Positions 1-6,685 of a stretch of DNA of 12,490 bases are shown here, piece by piece. Within the stretch, counting starts at the first letter, position 1; each line of letters starts with the position of its first letter. Both the position numbers and the translations under genes were made by a program. The notes under the pieces are model-generated. The model was not told the origin of the DNA. It searched no databases and saw nothing but the letters and a program-made list of their open reading frames with translations. This DNA comes from Bacteroidales bacterium (lineage in GTDB: Bacteria > Bacteroidota > Bacteroidia > Bacteroidales > UBA3663): the NCBI GenBank assembly GCA_030526445.1, contig JAUNCV010000048.1, forward strand, positions 1 through 12,490, given 5' to 3'.

Positions 1-714
1 ATGATCGAGCAAATTGGTATGATCCCAGTTCAAGAGATCGAGCCCAGTCAGGGTGAGGGCAAAAGGAAGATGTTCGAGTTCCTTTGTATAACCTACAAGA
101 AGACGTGTCGGCATATGAATATGACGCTCGCCCAATGACTTGAGTTGTCCGCCAAGATTCGTTACAGACAAAGACCAGCTTCGGCCCGTCTCATTATTAT
201 AAAAATTAAGACCCGCATCGACACCGAGGGCAAAAGCCGACTCACTCTCATACTTCGACCCAATAGCTCGAACTGAACCGCCAATACGCCAATGCTCTGT
301 CAACGGATGCCCCACAGAAAGCGTGAATGCAACATCGTGCGCAGAGAAACTGCCTGTAGAAACACCCCACTCATCATAACCTTCAAACTCGCCATACGAG
401 ACATATCGCACACCTGCCTGCCATGCTCCCTCTGAAAGGAATCGATGCGTATAAGAAACATTCGCAAGATGTATATCAGAAAGCCAGTTAAGATAAGAGA
501 GCGAGACTTGCCTATGCATATCACTGCCCAAAAGAGAAGGGTTGTGCTGTGTCAGCGAAGACTCTGACTCAGATATGCTGATAACCGAACCTCCCATTGC
601 CGACAGTCGGGCTGATACAGGAATATCGAGAAACCCGTAACCGCCTACCTCTTGCGCCAAAGTTCCTAAGGGAAGAAGGAGCGCAGATACTATCGAGAGA
701 ATTCTTCTGGTCAT
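1..714 (-). CDS. porQ: PorQ-like type IX secretion system protein (5' part; 3' end beyond the window)
   Basis: The reading frame is open from an ATG at 714 down to position 1, giving 238 residues with no stop, so the C-terminus lies off the left edge. Residues 1-20 form a signal peptide (basic MTRR, hydrophobic core, then LAQ). The mature start contains GGYGFLDIPVSARLSAMGG, followed by an HNPSLLG motif near residue 58; this SAR-x-x-AMGG ... NPALL pattern is typical of the PorQ/PorV type of outer-membrane beta-barrel. The rest alternates short polar and aromatic stretches, as barrels do. PorQ proteins belong to the Bacteroidota type IX secretion pathway and act at the outer membrane. The gene is divergent from tonB and has a good promoter 44 bp upstream of the start. 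The paralogous PorV/PorP-type barrels are the main alternatives; the N-terminal motif favours PorQ. Confidence 0.8.
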   Translation of the reverse strand, partial: MTRRILSIVSALLLPLGTLAQEVGGYGFLDIPVSARLSAMGGSVISISESESSLTQHNPSLLGSDMHRQVSLSYLNWLSDIHLANVSYTHRFLSEGAWQAGVRYVSYGEFEGYDEWGVSTGSFSAHDVAFTLSVGHPLTEHWRIGGSVRAIGSKYESESAFALGVDAGLNFYNNETGRSWSLSVTNLGGQLKSLGERHIHMPTRLLVGYTKELEHLPFALTLTGLDLLNWDHTNLLDH

Positions 715-757
715 ACAATACTCTTCTTCAAAACACTTTTGTGCCGAAAAAGTATCG

Positions 758-788
758 CAAAAATACCCGAAATTGTAAGAAAAAACAA
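758..788 (-). promoter_or_regulatory. Bacteroidota-type promoter for porQ
   Basis: On the minus strand a perfect TAnnTTTG -7 element (TATTTTTG) occupies 765-758, and a TTG -33 element lies at 788-786, with a 20-bp gap. This is the spacing expected for the Bacteroidota primary sigma factor. The predicted leader is about 35-40 nt. Confidence 0.65.
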
Positions 789-823
789 TAAAATGGAAAA
801 AAAAGTGAAAAAATAAGGTGTTT

Positions 824-857
824 TTTGCACTACTTTGAAAAATAAACTCTATTTTTG
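824..857 (+). promoter_or_regulatory. Bacteroidota-type promoter for tonB
   Basis: TATTTTTG at 850-857 matches TAnnTTTG exactly. TTTG at 824-827 would be the -33 element, with a gap of 22 bp, slightly longer than usual. Transcription would start near 864, leaving a leader of about 30 nt rich in A and T with no Shine-Dalgarno. A one-base-shorter relative, TACTTTG, sits at 831-837. Confidence 0.6.
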
Positions 858-895
858 CCGTACATTTTATACCAATTTTTAACAAATAGTTTCAC

Positions 896-1591
896 ATGGA
901 AATTAAGAAAGACCCCAAAGTGAACCTTGAGACCAGAAAGACAACCTACCTGTTGTCAGGTCTTGTAGGTGCTCTTGCTCTTCTCTTCGTGGGTTTGGAA
1001 TGGGCCTCTACCGAGCGCCGCGTTTCAAACTTCGCTGACCGTTCAGGTGAGATCATCGAAGAAGAGGAGATTCAGGTAACTGTACAGCAGAATACCCCTC
1101 CACCACCACCTCCTCCACCAGCTCCTGAGGTGTTCGAAAACATCCAGACTGTAGAGGATGACGTAGAAATCGAAGAGGTTGAAATGCAGAGCCTCGAGGA
1201 TGCCGACGACGTTGTCGTTGAAATCCAGGACGTTTCTACCGCTGGTCCTACCGAAGAGGAGGATGCTGAAGCAAACATGATCTTTACCGTTGTAGAGCAG
1301 AACCCTGAGTTCCCTGGCGGTGAGGCTGCTTTGATGCAGTTTATCAAGAAGAACCTGAAGTACCCAGCTTTCGCAGCTGAAAATGGTATTCAGGGCCGTG
1401 TAACCCTTTCCTTCACCGTTGAGAAGGATGGTTCAATCGCTAACATCGAGGTAATGCGCTCTCCAGCAGAAGAGCTCTCTAAGGAGGCTATTCGCGTGGT
1501 TAGCTCAATGCCTAAGTGGAAGCCAGGTAAGCAGCGTGGTAAACCAGTACGTGTTAAGTACGTACTTCCTGTTACCTTCCGTCTGCAGTAA
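896..1591 (+). CDS. tonB: Energy transducer TonB
   Basis: This 231-residue protein transmits proton-motive energy from the inner-membrane ExbB/ExbD motor to TonB-dependent outer-membrane transporters. Residues 1-15 are charged and cytoplasmic, and residues 17-37 form one membrane anchor. A periplasmic linker follows with eight prolines in a row (68-75) and then a very acidic stretch (about 86-126). Residues 135-231 are the TonB C-terminal domain: FPGGEAALMQF, a YP motif at 156-157, NGIQGRVTLSF, DGS at 178-180, PKWKPG at 206-211 and a final YVLPVTFRL. The anchor contains no histidine, unlike the E. coli TonB anchor, where H20 is important. The gene is monocistronic: it has its own promoter and a strong terminator just after the stop. 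Its partner genes lie about 2.7 kb downstream. Codon use is biased, suggesting high expression. Confidence 0.92.
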   Translation: MEIKKDPKVNLETRKTTYLLSGLVGALALLFVGLEWASTERRVSNFADRSGEIIEEEEIQVTVQQNTPPPPPPPPAPEVFENIQTVEDDVEIEEVEMQSLEDADDVVVEIQDVSTAGPTEEEDAEANMIFTVVEQNPEFPGGEAALMQFIKKNLKYPAFAAENGIQGRVTLSFTVEKDGSIANIEVMRSPAEELSKEAIRVVSSMPKWKPGKQRGKPVRVKYVLPVTFRLQ

Positions 1592-1615
1592 TCCTGCTTA
1601 CAAGGAACTTTATAT

Positions 1616-1647
1616 AGCCCTGCCCATTGGGCGGGGCTTTTCTTTTT
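1616..1647 (+). terminator. Rho-independent terminator after tonB
   Basis: The arms 1616-1625 (AGCCCTGCCC) and 1629-1638 (GGGCGGGGCT) pair over 10 bp with one T-G wobble, around an ATT loop. They are followed by TTT, C and TTTTT. The hairpin is GC-rich in an AT-rich gap, 25 bp past the tonB stop, and should isolate tonB from the prenyl synthase gene. Confidence 0.88.
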
Positions 1648-1699
1648 CAAAAGCACAAAGAAACAATCATCAACAGCCCACCTAACCTTATATTTTAAT

Positions 1700-2647
1700 A
1701 TGTACACGCAAGAGGAACTTTCAGCCATGATTCAAAAAGGAATCGATACAATCGAATATCCCTCTCTGGCGCCAAAACTCTACGACCCCGTTATCTACAC
1801 TCTCGAAACAGGCGGAAAACGTCTGAGACCTATGCTTGTACTCATGGCTGCCAACCTCTATACCGAAGAGTTGGAGCAGGCCATCGACCCAGCCCTCGGC
1901 CTCGAGATGTATCATAACTTCACGTTGCTTCACGACGATGTCATGGACAAAGCTCCCGACCGCAGAGGACGAGCTACCGTACATGTTAAGTGGAACGACA
2001 GTGTTGCTATTCTTTCTGGCGATGCCATGCAAGCTCTCGCCTATCAACTCATCGGCAAAACCCCAGACCATGCCTTCAGACCTGTAATGGATCTCTTTAC
2101 CACCACAAACATTGAGATTGGCGAAGGTCAGCAGCTGGATATGGAGTTCGAGACACGCAACGATGTGACCATTCCAGAATATATTGAAATGATCAGACTC
2201 AAAACAAGCGTGCTGGTGGGTTGCGCTCTGAAGATGGGTGCACTCATAGCTGGTGCTCCTGCCGAAGAGGCGCAGGTGCTCTATGATTTCGGCACCAACA
2301 TCGGCCTCGCATTCCAGCTTCAGGACGACTGGTTAGACTGCTGGGGCGACCCAAAGACCTTCGGCAAAAGAATTGGTGGAGACATTCTTTGCAACAAGAA
2401 GACTTTCCTCCGAATTACTGCCGAGAAAAATGCTCCCATGCCTCAGACCGACGGCATGAGCGAAGAGGAAAAAATTGAAACCGTCAAAGCCTACTACATA
2501 CAGAGCGGAGCCGAAAAAGCCTGCAAAGAGGCCATCGCCCACTATCATCAGTTAGGCATGGAGGCGCTGAAGAAGCTTCCTTTCGACGACGAGAAGCTAA
2601 TCCACCTGAAGGCTTTTGCAGCCAAACTTGAGAACAGAAAAATCTGA
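1700..2647 (+). CDS. Polyprenyl diphosphate synthase (trans-isoprenyl synthase, type DDxxD)
   Basis: This is a 315-residue all-alpha trans-isoprenyl diphosphate synthase, which condenses isopentenyl diphosphate onto an allylic diphosphate. It carries GGKRLRP at 38-44, the first aspartate-rich motif DDVMD at 79-83 followed by RRGRATVH, the Q-rich helix GEGQQLDMEF at 141-150, K168-T169, and the second aspartate-rich motif QLQDDWLD at 206-213 with FGKRIGGDI after it. Both catalytic Mg-binding motifs are intact. The fifth residue before the first Asp is Phe74, in LLHDD context; in the C40 enzyme IspB of E. coli this position is small (Ala). A large residue here usually shortens the product, so a C15-C20 product is a reasonable inference, but chain length cannot be set from sequence alone. 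It heads a three-gene run with 5 bp to the next gene. I see no clear TAnnTTTG element in 1648-1699. Confidence 0.9.
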   Translation: MYTQEELSAMIQKGIDTIEYPSLAPKLYDPVIYTLETGGKRLRPMLVLMAANLYTEELEQAIDPALGLEMYHNFTLLHDDVMDKAPDRRGRATVHVKWNDSVAILSGDAMQALAYQLIGKTPDHAFRPVMDLFTTTNIEIGEGQQLDMEFETRNDVTIPEYIEMIRLKTSVLVGCALKMGALIAGAPAEEAQVLYDFGTNIGLAFQLQDDWLDCWGDPKTFGKRIGGDILCNKKTFLRITAEKNAPMPQTDGMSEEEKIETVKAYYIQSGAEKACKEAIAHYHQLGMEALKKLPFDDEKLIHLKAFAAKLENRKI

Positions 2648-2652
2648 GAATT

Positions 2653-3384
2653 ATGCCCTACAGACGTCTACCCAACACAGACCTCTCGCGCATCAGCAGC
2701 CTCGAAGCAGCCACCAAAATGGAGGGTTTTCGCGAACATGGCGACCTTGTGCTCAGTTACCGCACAACACAAGATGCGTTGCAATTCTTGATTAAGTTCA
2801 AAAAAGCGCACAGCAAATACATAAACTGTCACGAACTACACCTGAAATCGAGCAAAACATACCGAGGCGAAGTGAACACGGCTCGTATGTATGTTTCGCA
2901 CTTCGTGCAAGTACTCTATTTTGCCGTGCAAAGAGGCGAACTCAAGAAAGAGATCCTTCCAGACTATGGCATCGACCCAGACAACTTCATCATGCCTGAC
3001 CTGAGCCTGGAACCCGCCATTGTTGAGTGGGGAGAAAGAATCATCAAGGCCGAAGAGGATAGAACTCGCAAGGGTGGCATTCCGATATACAACCCAACGA
3101 TTGCCAAGGTCAAAGTGCACTGGACCATCTTCAAGGATCACTACATCGAGCATGACCAGCTTCGACAGAATTCAGCCAAAGCCCTCGACGAAGTGACACA
3201 AATGAGACCACAGGCCGATGACATTATTCTCGACATCTGGAACCAGGTTGAGGCTTTCTACAACGGCCTTCCTCAAGAGACCAAAATAGAGAAATGTAAA
3301 AAGTTCGGATTGATCTACTATTATCGTTCAATCGAGAAGAAAAGAAAACTCGCTGCCGAACAACAAAATTTCATTGACTTCTGA
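2653..3384 (+). CDS. Protein of unknown function (243 aa, cytoplasmic)
   Basis: I do not recognise a named family. The 243-residue product has no signal peptide and no membrane segment. It is rich in Lys, Glu, Tyr and aromatic residues, and most of it looks helical. Noticeable stretches are the N-terminal MPYRRLPNTDLSRISSLEAA, a Tyr/His-containing segment AHSKYINCHELHLKSSKTY (52-70), DPDNFIMPDLSLEPAIVEW (108-126) and GGIPIYNPTIAKVKVHW (141-157), ending in a basic helix near 217-238. It starts 5 bp after the prenyl synthase stop, and its TGA shares one base with the ATG of the TatD gene (TGATG), so it is very probably co-translated with both. Codon usage matches those neighbours (AGA, AAA and GCC frequent), with no sign of foreign origin. 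No function is proposed. Confidence 0.85.
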   Translation: MPYRRLPNTDLSRISSLEAATKMEGFREHGDLVLSYRTTQDALQFLIKFKKAHSKYINCHELHLKSSKTYRGEVNTARMYVSHFVQVLYFAVQRGELKKEILPDYGIDPDNFIMPDLSLEPAIVEWGERIIKAEEDRTRKGGIPIYNPTIAKVKVHWTIFKDHYIEHDQLRQNSAKALDEVTQMRPQADDIILDIWNQVEAFYNGLPQETKIEKCKKFGLIYYYRSIEKKRKLAAEQQNFIDF

Positions 3385-4175
3385 TGACTATCATCGATAC
3401 CCATTGTCACCTCATCGACGAAGCCTTCGTGGCCGACACCGCTGAGGTGATTAATAATGCTTTTGAGAACAATGTTAACGGGATTGTACTTGCATGCTGT
3501 TCGGCCGAAGAATTCAAAGCCATAACAGCACTCTGCCAACAATACCCCAACAACCTCTTCCCTACCGTAGGCATTCATCCCGAAAACATGGAAGATGACA
3601 TCGCCACACAATGGAGCAATCTGAAGACATTGGCCGAAGAGCATTTGCAACAAAACAAACCACTTGTTGCCGTAGGCGAAATAGGCATTGACCTGCATTG
3701 GGACAAAACCCGACTTGACGACCAAAAGCGACTGCTGCAATGGCAATGCGATTGGGCAGTAGAACACCAGTTGCCCGTGCTGCTCCACATCAGAGATGCC
3801 ATGGACGAATGGCTTGAATGGATGGACAACTATCAGCACAAAAACCTCCTTCGTGGCGTGCTGCACTGCTACAGCGGCAATATCGAACAAGCAAAAAAAG
3901 CGCTTGAATTAGGAGATTGGTACTTCGGCATCGGCGGCACATTGACATACAAAAAAAGCCTCGTGCCCGAAGTAGCCAAAGCAATCGGGTTAGACAGAAT
4001 TGTACTCGAAACCGATGCTCCCTATCTTGCACCCGTGCCCTACAGAGGCAAAAGAAACGAGCCAGCATACACTTCAACCACGGCAAAAGCCTTGGCAACG
4101 CTTCTCGAAATACCGCTCGAAGAAGTGGCTCAGAAAACAACAGCAAACGCTCAAAAACTGCTCGGTTTAGACTGA
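3384..4175 (+). CDS. TatD-family metal-dependent hydrolase/deoxyribonuclease
   Basis: This is a 263-residue TIM-barrel metallohydrolase of the TatD family (amidohydrolase superfamily). Family members are Mg-dependent DNases or related phosphoesterases in the cytoplasm. The expected metal ligands are all present: HxH at H7 and H9 (DTHCH), E99 in GEIGID, H135 in VLLHIR, H161 in LHCYSG, and D211 in LETDAPYLAP. PYRGKRNEP (219-227) is also typical. The length is normal for the family. The start is fixed by the one-base TGATG overlap with the preceding gene, which suggests translational coupling. It is the last gene of the run; no convincing hairpin follows in the 154 bp before exbB. The substrate is not readable from sequence, and the TatD, YcfH (MetG-associated) and YjjV branches are not separated here. 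Confidence 0.92.
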   Translation: MTIIDTHCHLIDEAFVADTAEVINNAFENNVNGIVLACCSAEEFKAITALCQQYPNNLFPTVGIHPENMEDDIATQWSNLKTLAEEHLQQNKPLVAVGEIGIDLHWDKTRLDDQKRLLQWQCDWAVEHQLPVLLHIRDAMDEWLEWMDNYQHKNLLRGVLHCYSGNIEQAKKALELGDWYFGIGGTLTYKKSLVPEVAKAIGLDRIVLETDAPYLAPVPYRGKRNEPAYTSTTAKALATLLEIPLEEVAQKTTANAQKLLGLD

Positions 4176-4265
4176 AAAAAGTAAAAAGTAACGCATTTAT
4201 CGAAAAAATATAGCGTATTTGCGCGAAAAAAATAAAAATAATGCCCAACTTTAAACTTTTTTTAG

Positions 4266-4273
4266 TTACTTTG
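4266..4273 (+). promoter_or_regulatory. Probable -7 element of the exb operon promoter
   Basis: TTACTTTG at 4266-4273 (TACTTTG at 4267-4273) is one step from TAnnTTTG and is followed by C, as is common. A clear TTG about 20 bp upstream is missing; only CTTTAA (4249-4254) is near. The leader to the exbB start would be about 50 nt, AT-rich, with no Shine-Dalgarno. The rest of 4176-4329 shows no gene. Confidence 0.4.
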
Positions 4274-4329
4274 CAGTCGTTAACAAATTCTATAACCCTA
4301 ATTATTTAACATTTTAAACTACAAAATCA

Positions 4330-5052
4330 ATGAAAAAGCTTTTCGTGACTTTGTCAGCCATTGCAATGATGGCTCCAGTTTTCGCTCAGGAGGCAGAAGC
4401 TGAGGTGAGCAAGAGTTTCCACCAGGTCCTTAAGGACTACTTCATCGATGGTGGCCCTGGCTTTATGTCGCTCGTTGCTATCGCACTCGTTCTCGGTGTT
4501 GCTTTCGTTGTTGAGCGTATCATCTACTTGAACCTCTCTGAGATCAATGCTAAGAAGCTCGTTGCTAAGGTTGAGGATGCTCTCGAGGCAAACAACGTTG
4601 ACGAGGCTATCGAAATCGCAAAGAAGACCCGTGGTCCTATCGCTGCTATCTACACCCAGGCACTCCTCCGTTTGAAGGATGGTCAGAGCCTCGAGGATAT
4701 CGATAAGGCAGTTACCTCTTACGGTGCACTTCAGAGCGGCTACCTTGAGAAGAACCTCTCTTGGATCACCCTCTTCATCGCTGCTGCTCCTTCACTCGGC
4801 TTCCTTGGTACTGCAGTAGGTATGGTACAGGCATTCGATGACATCGTTAAGGCTGGTGATATCTCTCCAACAGTCGTTGCATCAGGTATGAAGGTTGCTC
4901 TTATCACCACTATCGGTGGTATTATCGTAGCTCTCGTACTCCAGATTTTCTACAACTACCTCCTTTCTAAGGTTGAGGCTATCGTTAGCGATATGGAGGA
5001 CGCTTCTATCTCTTTGATGGACGCTGTTATCAAGTACTCTGTAAAGAAGTAA
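4330..5052 (+). CDS. exbB: ExbB-type proton channel protein (MotA/TolQ/ExbB family)
   Basis: This 240-residue inner-membrane protein is the channel subunit of the Ton motor. The first 20 residues (MKKLFVTLSAIAMMAPVFAQ) look like a signal sequence, an N-terminal extension not found in E. coli ExbB. Membrane segments follow at about 43-64, 144-168 and 186-211. The family core APSLGFLGTAVGMVQAF (153-169) aligns without gaps to E. coli SPFVGLFGTVWGIMNSF, and VVASGMKVALITTIGG to VVAPGIAEALLATAIG. E. coli T148 and T181 correspond to T161 and T194, which are kept, but the important E176 corresponds to V189, preceded by K188. The gene opens an operon with a four-helix protein and two ExbD genes. All three arginine codons are CGT, in line with high expression. 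TolQ is less likely because no tolR/tolA/tolB/pal genes are nearby. Confidence 0.9.
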   Translation: MKKLFVTLSAIAMMAPVFAQEAEAEVSKSFHQVLKDYFIDGGPGFMSLVAIALVLGVAFVVERIIYLNLSEINAKKLVAKVEDALEANNVDEAIEIAKKTRGPIAAIYTQALLRLKDGQSLEDIDKAVTSYGALQSGYLEKNLSWITLFIAAAPSLGFLGTAVGMVQAFDDIVKAGDISPTVVASGMKVALITTIGGIIVALVLQIFYNYLLSKVEAIVSDMEDASISLMDAVIKYSVKK

Positions 5053-5082
5053 TTTTTTCCAACAATACATTAAGAATTAGTC

Positions 5083-5562
5083 ATGAATCCTAATACACTT
5101 AGCAAAGTGGCATTGTGGGTCCTGTTCATCGGCTCTTTGGTAAGCTTGGTACTTTTCAACACTATGGGTACCACTGCTGTTGAGACCGCTTCAGGTACAC
5201 AGGCCGTCGTTCAGGTGCCAAACTTCCTGGATGGCTTTATCTTCTGGGCTGACGCCGTTGTGATTCTTGCTCTTGCATTGTTGGTAATCTTTGCAATCAA
5301 GACCGTGGCTTCAGATCCTAAGGGTGCAGTAGGTGGTATCATTGGTATCGCTCTCTTCGCTCTCCTTCTCGTTGTTTGCTTCTTCGCAAGCGGTGAGACT
5401 CAGGACTTCACCCGTATCGTAAACGGTGAAACCCAGGTTATCGAACTCTTCTGGATGAAGGCAATTGACATGTGGTGCTACAGCATCTTCGCCCTTATCG
5501 GCATTACCGTAGCCCTCATTGTATTATTCCCAATTCTCCGCGCTATCAAAGTTATTAAATAA
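5083..5562 (+). CDS. Four-helix membrane protein of the exb operon, function unknown
   Basis: This 159-residue protein belongs to no family I can name. Four hydrophobic segments are visible at about 8-27, 52-73, 83-102 and 130-152. A polar loop (28-50) lies between the first two, and a loop with SGETQDFTRIVNGETQ (103-118) between the last two. The C-terminus is basic (LRAIKVIK), so both ends are probably cytoplasmic. D57 sits inside the second helix (FWADAVVIL) and D129 at the edge of the fourth; an acidic residue in a membrane helix beside a proton-driven motor is suggestive but proves nothing. The gene lies 30 bp after exbB and 10 bp before the first exbD, and shares their biased codon use (CGT, GTT, GCT). 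An accessory or structural part of the ExbB-ExbD complex is an inference from position only. Confidence 0.85.
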   Translation: MNPNTLSKVALWVLFIGSLVSLVLFNTMGTTAVETASGTQAVVQVPNFLDGFIFWADAVVILALALLVIFAIKTVASDPKGAVGGIIGIALFALLLVVCFFASGETQDFTRIVNGETQVIELFWMKAIDMWCYSIFALIGITVALIVLFPILRAIKVIK

Positions 5563-5572
5563 GAAGTGACCT

Positions 5573-6175
5573 ATGGCAAGAAAGAAAAGAAAAGCACCGA
5601 GCATCAACTCGTCTTCAAGTGCCGACTTGGCATTCACCCTGCTTATCTTCTTCCTCGTGGTAACTTCTATGGATACAGATGAGGGTTTGGTTCGTCTTCT
5701 CCCACGCTGGACAGAAGAGGACAATACCCAGGATATCAAAAAGCGTAACATGCTCCCTGTACTCATCAACAAGAACAACGAGTTGATGGTGGGTGGCGAA
5801 ATCTGCCGTATCGAAGATCTCTGCCAGAAGGCTAAGAACTTCATCAAGGCTGAAGGCGACTTCGCTGCAGAACGCGGTCCTGAGTATATCACTGTAAACC
5901 CTGAAAAGAATCCAGAACTTGCACACTTCTTTGGAATGGAAGTTGCTACTCCAAAGAACCACATCATCTCTCTCCAGTCTGACTACGGTACAAAGTACGA
6001 GACCTACCTCAAGGTACAGAACGAACTTGTAGCCGCATACAACCAGCTGCGTGAGGATTTGGCACAGAGTAAGTTCCAGAAGCCATACAACGAAGAAGAG
6101 CTCAGCAAGGATCAGATGCAGGCCATTAAGGATTATTATCCAATGAACATCTCAGAGGCTAACGCCAAGTATTAA
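5573..6175 (+). CDS. exbD: ExbD/TolR-type biopolymer transport protein, first copy (long form)
   Basis: This 200-residue protein is one of two ExbD-type subunits in the operon. A basic cytoplasmic start (ARKKRKAP) leads into a single membrane segment at about 17-35, SADLAFTLLIFFLVV, with D18 at the place of the essential E. coli ExbD D25. The periplasmic part has the family pattern of a strand LPVLINKNNELMVGG (61-75) and a later ISLQSDYGTKYETYLKVQNEL (132-152). About 45 residues between them and a charged C-terminal tail (about 160-200) make the protein longer than the roughly 140 residues of E. coli ExbD. It starts 10 bp after the four-helix protein and ends 21 bp before the second ExbD. The two copies differ strongly in sequence, so they are not a recent duplication. 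Confidence 0.88.
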   Translation: MARKKRKAPSINSSSSADLAFTLLIFFLVVTSMDTDEGLVRLLPRWTEEDNTQDIKKRNMLPVLINKNNELMVGGEICRIEDLCQKAKNFIKAEGDFAAERGPEYITVNPEKNPELAHFFGMEVATPKNHIISLQSDYGTKYETYLKVQNELVAAYNQLREDLAQSKFQKPYNEEELSKDQMQAIKDYYPMNISEANAKY

Positions 6176-6196
6176 TAACCAAAAAGGAAAAAAACA

Positions 6197-6661
6197 ATGG
6201 GAAAATTTAATAAAGGCTCTAAAAAAGAGATGCCAGAGTTGAATACCAGTTCTCTTCCTGACTTGGTGTTCTCTATCCTCTTCTTCTTCATGTGTATTAC
6301 TCACATGCGTGAAGATACCGCTAAGGTAATCGTTTCAACTCCTCAGGCTTCAGAGGTAGTAAAGCTCGAGAACAAGAGCCTTGTTACCACTGTACTCGTA
6401 GGTCGTCCAAAGGACAAGAAATTGGGTAACGTTCCACGTATCCAGTTCAATGATGACTTCCTTGACAAGGACAATATCGTTGCTAAGATGACTCAGCAGC
6501 GTCAGTCTATGAAGGAGGTTGATCAGCCTAAGATGCAGGTTTCAATGAAGATCGACAAGGATACCGAAATGGGTATCGTAACTGAACTCAAGACCGAGCT
6601 TCGTAAGGCTCAGTGTTTGAAGATCAGCTACTCTGCCAAGAAGGGTATGCGTCGTAAGTAA
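6197..6661 (+). CDS. exbD: ExbD/TolR-type biopolymer transport protein, second copy
   Basis: This 154-residue protein has the ExbD plan: a basic cytoplasmic N-terminus (GKFNKGSKKEMPEL), one membrane segment at about 21-37 containing SLPDLVFSILFFFMC with D22 at the E. coli D25 position, and a periplasmic domain. VTTVLVGRPKD and VSMKIDKDTEMGIVTELKTELRK correspond to the two conserved ExbD strands and the helix after them. The C-terminus is basic (SAKKGMRRK). A Met-Cys pair lies in the membrane helix. It is the last gene of the operon, followed at 25 bp by a strong terminator. The membrane segment is similar to that of the first ExbD, but the periplasmic sequences are very different, which suggests distinct roles or a mixed ExbD dimer. 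Confidence 0.87.
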   Translation: MGKFNKGSKKEMPELNTSSLPDLVFSILFFFMCITHMREDTAKVIVSTPQASEVVKLENKSLVTTVLVGRPKDKKLGNVPRIQFNDDFLDKDNIVAKMTQQRQSMKEVDQPKMQVSMKIDKDTEMGIVTELKTELRKAQCLKISYSAKKGMRRK

Positions 6662-6685
6662 TGAGGTGTAAAAACCCATAATATT

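Noticed and set aside
597..791. Plus-strand 64-codon frame over the porQ start and promoter
   Set aside because: It overlaps the signal peptide region of porQ and ends in a lysine-rich translation of the A-rich intergenic DNA.
1072..1347. Minus-strand reading frame with a poly-glycine run opposite tonB
   Set aside because: It is the complement of the tonB proline codons and acidic linker; no promoter or family support.
4185..4225. Possible terminator hairpin after tatD (ACGC ... GCGT)
   Set aside because: Only about four bases pair; neighbouring bases mismatch and no T-run follows.
3790..4248. Minus-strand 152-codon frame opposite tatD
   Set aside because: The plus-strand frame has all TatD metal ligands; the opposite frame gives a low-complexity Arg/Leu/Cys-rich product.
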